Origin: a bacterium
Lineage (GTDB): Bacteria; Vulcanimicrobiota; Vulcanimicrobiia; Vulcanimicrobiales; Vulcanimicrobiaceae
Assembly (NCBI GenBank): GCA_021805775.1
Contig: JAJZED010000002.1
Coordinates: 86,390 to 150,389, forward strand
DNA length: 64,000 nucleotides
Direction of reading: 5' to 3'
Below are positions 59,546 to 64,000 of the stretch, one piece after another (within the stretch, counting starts at the first letter, position 1; every line of letters starts with the position of its first letter). The position numbers and the translations under genes were made by a program. The notes beneath the pieces were generated by a model, which made no database searches, was not told the origin of the DNA, and saw only the letters and a program-made list of their open reading frames with translations.

Positions 59546-60954
59546 ACCGCGCCCGCCAAAACGGAGAGTTCCTTTTCGAGTTCGTCGAGCGCGTCGGCGA
59601 CGGATTCGGGCGAGGTGGAACCGATGGTCGCCTTCGCGCGAACGCCGGAACGTGCGTCGAGGGGCGCCTCGAGCGTCTCCGCCCCAATCTGCGCTCCAAG
59701 CGCACGTAGGTCGCTTGTCTCGAACGGACGTCCCTGCTCCTCGGCGAGCGCCACTCTCGCTCCAACCAGACGATGCGCGCGCCGAGCATCGACTCCCTTG
59801 AGAATGAGCGCGTCGGCGAGATCGGTCGCCGGCGTATAACCGAGCGTTGTCCGACGCTCCATTTGGGCAACGTCGAACTCAAGATCGGCAAACGCTCTCC
59901 CGAATGCCGCGAGAATACCGTCGGCACGCTCGATTGCGGAGATCGCACTCTGCTTACATTCCTGTAGATCGCGATGGTAGGAGAGCCCGACGGCGGCGCT
60001 CGCGCTCCAAGCCGTTTTCGCATCGGCCAATACGCGCTGCGTCCCGGCTCGCACGAGTTCGAAGATATCGGGGTTGCGCTTTTGCGGCATTAAACTTGAG
60101 CCGCTTGCCGATGCATCGCCGATCCGCACGTAGCCGACGAGCGGCGAGGACCAAAGAACGATCTCTGCGGCGATGCGCGCCGCAGGCACGCAGGCCGTCG
60201 CCCAGGCGTCGGCGCACGAAAATAATGCGTCGCGCGTCCCGACGGCATCGAGTGCATTCCGAGAAGGGCGCGCAAACCCGAGATAGCGGGCGGCGGCGAG
60301 TCTGTCGAGCGGCAAACAACTCCCGGCCAACGCCCCCGACCCAAGCGGCATCGCCTCCATCGCGTCTTTTTCAACCGATGCAAAACGTCGAGCTCCGCGC
60401 ACGAAGGGCTCCGCGGCCGCTTGCAACCAAAACGCAAGCAAAATCGACTGCGCGGGCTGGCCGTGCGTCGTTCCTGCCAGCACGCTCCCCTCGGCGAGCG
60501 CGCTACGTGCGCGCGTGACGAGCGCTGCGGCGATCGTCGTTACCCGCGCCAAACCGTCGCGAGCCCGCGCGGCCGCATAGAGCGATAAGGTCGTTGCCAC
60601 CTGATCGTTGCGACTCCGGCCGGCATGCAGCCATCCTCCCGCTTCTTCATCGAGTTCGCGCACGCGCGCGTCGATCGCTCCGTGAATATCTTCGAACGAT
60701 CCCTTCCTCGCCCAGATAGCGAAGCTGCCGTCGTCGATCTCCGCAGCGACTCGGTCGAGCGCGCGCTCGAGCTTTGCGCCGGTATCTTGTGCGATAACCT
60801 CGCCGCCCGTCAGCGCGCGCACGTGCGCGCGCGAGGTTTCCAAATCGAAACGGGCGAGCAACAAATCATCTTCGAAGGACGAGCCAAACGCAAGCAACGC
60901 GGGATCGGGCGCGGAGCGAAAACGTCCGCCCCACTGCAACGAACCTTCGGTCAC
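59542..60954 (-). CDS. argH: Argininosuccinate lyase ArgH
   Basis: Last step: arginine and fumarate from argininosuccinate. It has 470 residues. WGGRFRSAPDPALLAF opens the protein, HAGRSRNDQVATTLSLY is conserved region 1, TTHGQPAQSILLAFW region 2, and the fumarase-superfamily signature is SGSSLMPQKRNPDIFEL. GTG at 60954 overlaps the argG stop (GTGA); the longer frame to 61119 is not used. Confidence 0.96.
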   Translation of the reverse strand: MTEGSLQWGGRFRSAPDPALLAFGSSFEDDLLLARFDLETSRAHVRALTGGEVIAQDTGAKLERALDRVAAEIDDGSFAIWARKGSFEDIHGAIDARVRELDEEAGGWLHAGRSRNDQVATTLSLYAAARARDGLARVTTIAAALVTRARSALAEGSVLAGTTHGQPAQSILLAFWLQAAAEPFVRGARRFASVEKDAMEAMPLGSGALAGSCLPLDRLAAARYLGFARPSRNALDAVGTRDALFSCADAWATACVPAARIAAEIVLWSSPLVGYVRIGDASASGSSLMPQKRNPDIFELVRAGTQRVLADAKTAWSASAAVGLSYHRDLQECKQSAISAIERADGILAAFGRAFADLEFDVAQMERRTTLGYTPATDLADALILKGVDARRAHRLVGARVALAEEQGRPFETSDLRALGAQIGAETLEAPLDARSGVRAKATIGSTSPESVADALDELEKELSVLAGAV

Positions 60955-62165
60955 GATGCGGCGACCGCAGCAACCTGCGCCAAACGATCGAGCGGAAGCC
61001 CCGCTAAATGAATGAAGCCGTCGGCAGCGCGATGGTCGAAGCGATCTCCGGCCCCGTAGGTCGCTAACCCCTCGTCGTAGAGCGCAAACGGCGAACGCAC
61101 GCCGATGACGGTCGCGCACCCTTGCAACAGCTGCAGCCGAACGTCGCCCGACACTCTGTTGCTCGACACGGCATTAAATGCATCGAAGGCCGAACGGAGC
61201 GGCGAATACCAGAGCCCGTCGTACACGAGTTCGGCATATTTGCGATCCACACCGGCCTTGAAACGAAGTTCGTCGCGCGTGAGCACGAGCCGCTCGAGCG
61301 CCTCGCGTGCCGCGAGCAAAATCGTCGCTGCGGGTGCCTCGTAGAGTTCGCGCGATTTTACTCCGATGACACGATCCTCGATGAGATCGATTCGACCGAT
61401 GCCGTGCGCGCCGCCGAGTATGTTGAGTTTTGCCAACAACGCCGGCCCCGAATCACCTTCGAGGCTCGGTACGCCGGCGCGAAAATTGACGACGATCTCG
61501 GTTGCGGCCGTGGGACGACTCTGCGCCGCCGCCGTCCAACCGAAGGCGTCCTCCGGCGGTGCGTTCCACGGATTTTCAAGCACGCCGGCCTCAATCGAAC
61601 GCCCCCAGAGATTCGCGTCGATCGAATAGGGCTTCGCCGCGCTCTGGGCGATGGGAACGTCGTGTTCGGCCGCAAATGCGATTGCATCGGGGCGCGAGAG
61701 CGGGCTCTCGCGCAGCGGAGCTCGCACCTGCAACCGTGAATCGAGTGCGCGGACTCCCAACTCGATGCGAACTTGATCGTTCCCTTTCCCGGTGCACCCG
61801 TGCGCGACCGCATCGGCACCGTACGCGCGCGCAGTTTCGACCAGCAGGGCGGCGATCAGCGGGCGCGAGAGCGCTGCGCTCAGTGGGTAGCACCCTTCGT
61901 AGCGAACGTTTGCAGCGAATGCCGGGAGCACGTATTCATCGTAAAACCGTTGCCTCACGTCGAGCGCAACGGCCTCACGCGCTCCGAGCGCGCGAGCTTT
62001 TTGCGAGATCGCGGCAATCGCATCGACGGCGCCTTCACCGGTGGCGCCGTCGCTCTCTCCGAGATCGGCGGTGAGCGCGATCACGTCGTTGCCTTCGAGC
62101 AATAGGCGCTTGAGCAGCACCGAGGTATCGAGCCCGCCCGAGTACGCAAGAACGATCGTACTCAC
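60951..62165 (-). CDS. argG: Argininosuccinate synthase ArgG
   Basis: ATP-dependent condensation of citrulline and aspartate. It has 404 residues. The PP-loop is LAYSGGLDTSVLLKRLLLEG, and HGCTGKGNDQVRIE and YSIDANLWGRSIEAGVLENP are typical. The start overlaps the argR stop (GTGA pattern). Confidence 0.96.
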   Translation of the reverse strand: MSTIVLAYSGGLDTSVLLKRLLLEGNDVIALTADLGESDGATGEGAVDAIAAISQKARALGAREAVALDVRQRFYDEYVLPAFAANVRYEGCYPLSAALSRPLIAALLVETARAYGADAVAHGCTGKGNDQVRIELGVRALDSRLQVRAPLRESPLSRPDAIAFAAEHDVPIAQSAAKPYSIDANLWGRSIEAGVLENPWNAPPEDAFGWTAAAQSRPTAATEIVVNFRAGVPSLEGDSGPALLAKLNILGGAHGIGRIDLIEDRVIGVKSRELYEAPAATILLAAREALERLVLTRDELRFKAGVDRKYAELVYDGLWYSPLRSAFDAFNAVSSNRVSGDVRLQLLQGCATVIGVRSPFALYDEGLATYGAGDRFDHRAADGFIHLAGLPLDRLAQVAAVAAS

Positions 62166-62635
62166 GCCGCTCCTCCCGTCCCAAGATCGCGAAAACGTTG
62201 TACGACCATCGAGGTCGTTTTCACATCGCGAACGATAACGAGAATCGTGTCGTCTCCGCCGATCGTTCCCATCATTTCGGGCCAGCCGGCATCGTCGATC
62301 GCCGAGGCGACCATCATCGCGCTCCCCGGCGGCGTCTTGAGCACGATGAGATTTGCGCTCCCCTCAACGGAGAGTACGAGTTCGGAAACGACGCGATGAA
62401 GGCGACTGGCATACTGAACCGTCGCATTCGGAAGCACGTATTTAAAAAGCGCTTCGTCGCCGCGCTCGCTCTTTACCGGCACCTTCGCCAGCCCGAGCTC
62501 TTTAATATCGCGCGAGACCGTCGCTTGAACGGCGTCGAACCCTTGCGCGGCAAGCAGCGCGACGAGCTCTTCTTGCGAGTGGACCGGTCGCGTTGCAACC
62601 AACGTGAGAATCGCTCGTTGACGACGCTCCTTCAT
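62162..62635 (-). CDS. argR: Arginine repressor ArgR
   Basis: Hexameric arginine-sensing repressor, 157 residues. The N-terminal winged helix has VHSQEELVALLAAQGFDAVQ and ATVSRDIKELGLAKV. The C-terminal oligomerisation domain holds the arginine-binding GTIGGDDTILVIVRD. The ATG at 62635 overlaps the argF stop (ATGA). It sits inside the operon it probably represses, giving feedback on its own level. Confidence 0.95.
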   Translation of the reverse strand: MKERRQRAILTLVATRPVHSQEELVALLAAQGFDAVQATVSRDIKELGLAKVPVKSERGDEALFKYVLPNATVQYASRLHRVVSELVLSVEGSANLIVLKTPPGSAMMVASAIDDAGWPEMMGTIGGDDTILVIVRDVKTTSMVVQRFRDLGTGGAA

Positions 62636-63609
62636 AATAAGGTTCCCTTTCCATCGGTGATGAGCGCGACGAGCAGTGCCCGCTGCGCGTGGAGACGGTT
62701 CTCCGCTTGGTCGAAAACGAGGCTGCGCGTCCCGTCGATGACGGCGGCAGCGACCTCCTGCCCGCGATGCGCGGGCAAGCAATGCATGAAGACCGCGTGT
62801 TCGGCGGTGTAAGAAAAAGAACGTTCGGTGACCGCGTACGGCAATAACATCGCGGCATTGCGTTCGTGGAGATGCTCCTCGCCCATCGAGGTCCACACGT
62901 CGGTGTAAACGACGTCGGCGCCGCGAAGCGCGCGCACGGGATCGGTAAAGGCGCGCGCGCGACCACCCGAGCTCGCACCGAGCTTCGCCAATTTTTCTAG
63001 CGTCGCTTCGCTCGGGCGGTGGCTGAGCGGCGAGGCGAAGCGCATAGATCCGCCGAGCATGACGACGGCTTGTGCCAGAGAGGTGGCGACGTTGTTCCGC
63101 GCGTCCCCAAGATAGACGACGCGCAGGCCCTCGAGCGACCCGAAGCGTTCTTCCATCGTCAACACGTCGGCGAACGCTTGGCAAGGATGGTAGAGCGCGG
63201 AGAGTCCGTTAATAACCGGAACGTCAGCCGCCGCGGCAAAGCGTTCGAGTGGTTCGTGTTCGTGGGTGCGAACGACGACGGCATCGACGTAACGCGAGAG
63301 CACGCGGGCGGCATCCTCGGGAGTCTCCCGCGTTCCGACGAGCATCTCGCTACCGGTTGCAAAGAGCGCCTGCCCCCCGAGCGAGGTCGCCGCCACCTCG
63401 AACGATACCCGGGTGCGCAGGCTCGGCTTTTCAAAGAGCAGTGCCAGGGTCCGCCCGCGTAAGAGCGTACGCGAAGAGGGCGACGCATCGCTCTTTAGCT
63501 CGCGCGCCAAACGGACGAGCGCGCGTAGCTCCGCCGGGAGGTACTCGGCGAGGTCGAGGAAGTGGCGCCCCTGCAAATGTTCGTGGGGGGCTAGCCGTGT
63601 GGCGATCAT
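62632..63609 (-). CDS. argF: Ornithine carbamoyltransferase ArgF
   Basis: Makes citrulline from ornithine and carbamoyl phosphate. It has 325 residues. The carbamoyl-phosphate loop reads FEKPSLRTRVSFEV, with leucine where threonine is usual. HPCQAFADVLTMEERFG, the ornithine site DVWTSMGEE, and FMHCLPAHRG with its catalytic cysteine are all present. No ribosome site precedes the ATG, and a TAATAC box 5 nt upstream suggests a leaderless mRNA. First gene of the operon. Confidence 0.95.
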   Translation of the reverse strand: MIATRLAPHEHLQGRHFLDLAEYLPAELRALVRLARELKSDASPSSRTLLRGRTLALLFEKPSLRTRVSFEVAATSLGGQALFATGSEMLVGTRETPEDAARVLSRYVDAVVVRTHEHEPLERFAAAADVPVINGLSALYHPCQAFADVLTMEERFGSLEGLRVVYLGDARNNVATSLAQAVVMLGGSMRFASPLSHRPSEATLEKLAKLGASSGGRARAFTDPVRALRGADVVYTDVWTSMGEEHLHERNAAMLLPYAVTERSFSYTAEHAVFMHCLPAHRGQEVAAAVIDGTRSLVFDQAENRLHAQRALLVALITDGKGTLL

Positions 63610-63613
63610 TATG

Positions 63614-63646
63614 TGTATTATTATGCATACTATGCATACTTATGCA
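63614..63646. promoter_or_regulatory. Two ARG-box palindromes in the argF/argB divergent promoter
   Basis: TGTAT-TATT-ATGCA at 63,614-63,627 and TGCAT-ACTT-ATGCA at 63,633-63,646, centres 19 bp apart. Both fit the TGNAT-N4-ATNCA core of ArgR sites. They cover the -10 regions and argB start codons, so ArgR would block both directions. TATTAT at 63,616-63,621 is a plausible argB -10. Confidence 0.8.
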
Positions 63647-64000
63647 ATACCCTCGCGGGTCTCGATCGTAAAATATGGCGGCAGCGCGAACCCGGGGGCG
63701 GCGCCGAGCGATCCGCTCCTCGATGAAATCGCCGCGCTGCATGCCGCCGGCGAGCGCGTCGTCTTGCTCCACGGGGGCGGGCCGGAGATCGACGCGGCAC
63801 TGCGCGAGCGAGGGATCGAAGGAGAGCGCATCGATGGCCTCCGCGCGACCGACGAACGCAGCCTCGCGGTCATCGAGATGGTGCTCTGCGCGACGATAAA
63901 TAAACGCATCGTCCGCGCGCTTCAAGATCGCGGCGTTCCTGCCGTCGGCATCTCCGGGCAAGACGGCGGCACCCTTCGCGCGCGCCGCAGTACGCGGTTC
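63632..64000 (+). CDS. argB: Acetylglutamate kinase ArgB (partial, C-terminus beyond window)
   Basis: Second step of arginine synthesis: phosphorylation of N-acetylglutamate. About 123 residues are visible. VSIVKYGGSANPG gives the nucleotide glycine loop; VVLLHGGGPEIDAALRERG is the amino-acid kinase substrate motif; GLRATDERSLAVIEMVL and LQDRGVPAVGISGQDGG follow. Three in-frame ATG codons (63,611, 63,623, 63,632) are open; the last is chosen because the others lie within the operator and promoter. No ribosome site is visible. Confidence 0.92.
   Translation, partial: MHTYAIPSRVSIVKYGGSANPGAAPSDPLLDEIAALHAAGERVVLLHGGGPEIDAALRERGIEGERIDGLRATDERSLAVIEMVLCATINKRIVRALQDRGVPAVGISGQDGGTLRARRSTRF

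Noticed and set aside
1-64000. Insertion sequence, prophage or integrated element
   Set aside because: No transposase, integrase, phage gene or terminal repeats were found; tRNA genes show no flanking duplications.

Overview
The window is a gene-dense bacterial chromosome segment of high GC (about 60% by eye). It has no insertion sequence, prophage or CRISPR array. Genes are packed into long minus-strand operons, and many neighbouring genes overlap by 1 to 4 nt (ATGA, GTGA, TAATG). GTG and TTG starts are common. The coding style, a flgB-flgC-fliE cluster, proline-rich secreted proteases and several uncharacterised membrane and lipoprotein genes would suit a deep-branching soil lineage such as Candidatus Eremiobacterota (WPS-2). 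That placement is an inference from overall character and not from a marker gene.

Layout. 1-2.9 kb: flagellar rod genes flgB, flgC, fliE, a terminator, then flgF and flgG (cut by the window edge). 2.9-8.8 kb: an ABC exporter, a zinc-finger membrane protein, a cytochrome c/photolyase pair, an acetyltransferase-like gene and a TPR/ATP-grasp protein. 8.8-15.4 kb: one tightly coupled nine-gene minus-strand operon with molybdenum cofactor genes (moaA, moaD, moaE, moeB), queG, an aldo/keto reductase, an alpha/beta hydrolase, an HAD phosphatase and an unknown 85-residue protein. 15.4-19.6 kb: a small secreted protein, an ATP-grasp ligase-like protein, a STAS protein, a class V aminotransferase and phoU. 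19.7-25.9 kb: acyl-CoA genes (3-hydroxyacyl-CoA dehydrogenase, enoyl-CoA hydratase, thiolase) around a secreted papain-like protease and a TlpA-like protein, then a DUF2249-CRP regulator. 25.9-35.6 kb: a minus-strand block with coaD, rsmD, an M16 protease, recG, hisIE, hisF, panE and two tRNAs.

35.7-48 kb is more accessory in character: membrane proteins, dienelactone hydrolase, two tandem solute-binding proteins without a transporter, a diguanylate cyclase, four tRNAs, a large sedolisin with a proline-rich linker, a secreted phosphoesterase, and one of two paralogous beta-propeller genes. A gene-free stretch (47,983-48,486) holds a roughly 20-bp tandem repeat array and a 106-nt imperfect inverted repeat. 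48.5-51.4 kb: pstS-pstC-pstA without pstB. 51.6-56.2 kb: thrS without its TGS domain, a lipoprotein, an MFS transporter and the second propeller. 56.2-64 kb: the arginine operon argF-argR-argG-argH-argC-argJ-argD, with argB divergent. Two ARG-box palindromes lie directly over both start regions.

Working together: the arginine block encodes most of the glutamate-to-arginine pathway with its own repressor. The moa/moe genes build molybdopterin. PstSCA and PhoU serve phosphate uptake. HisF and HisIE supply two histidine steps. PanE and CoaD supply coenzyme A. Function calls rest on recognisable motifs in translated sequence. No database search was possible.
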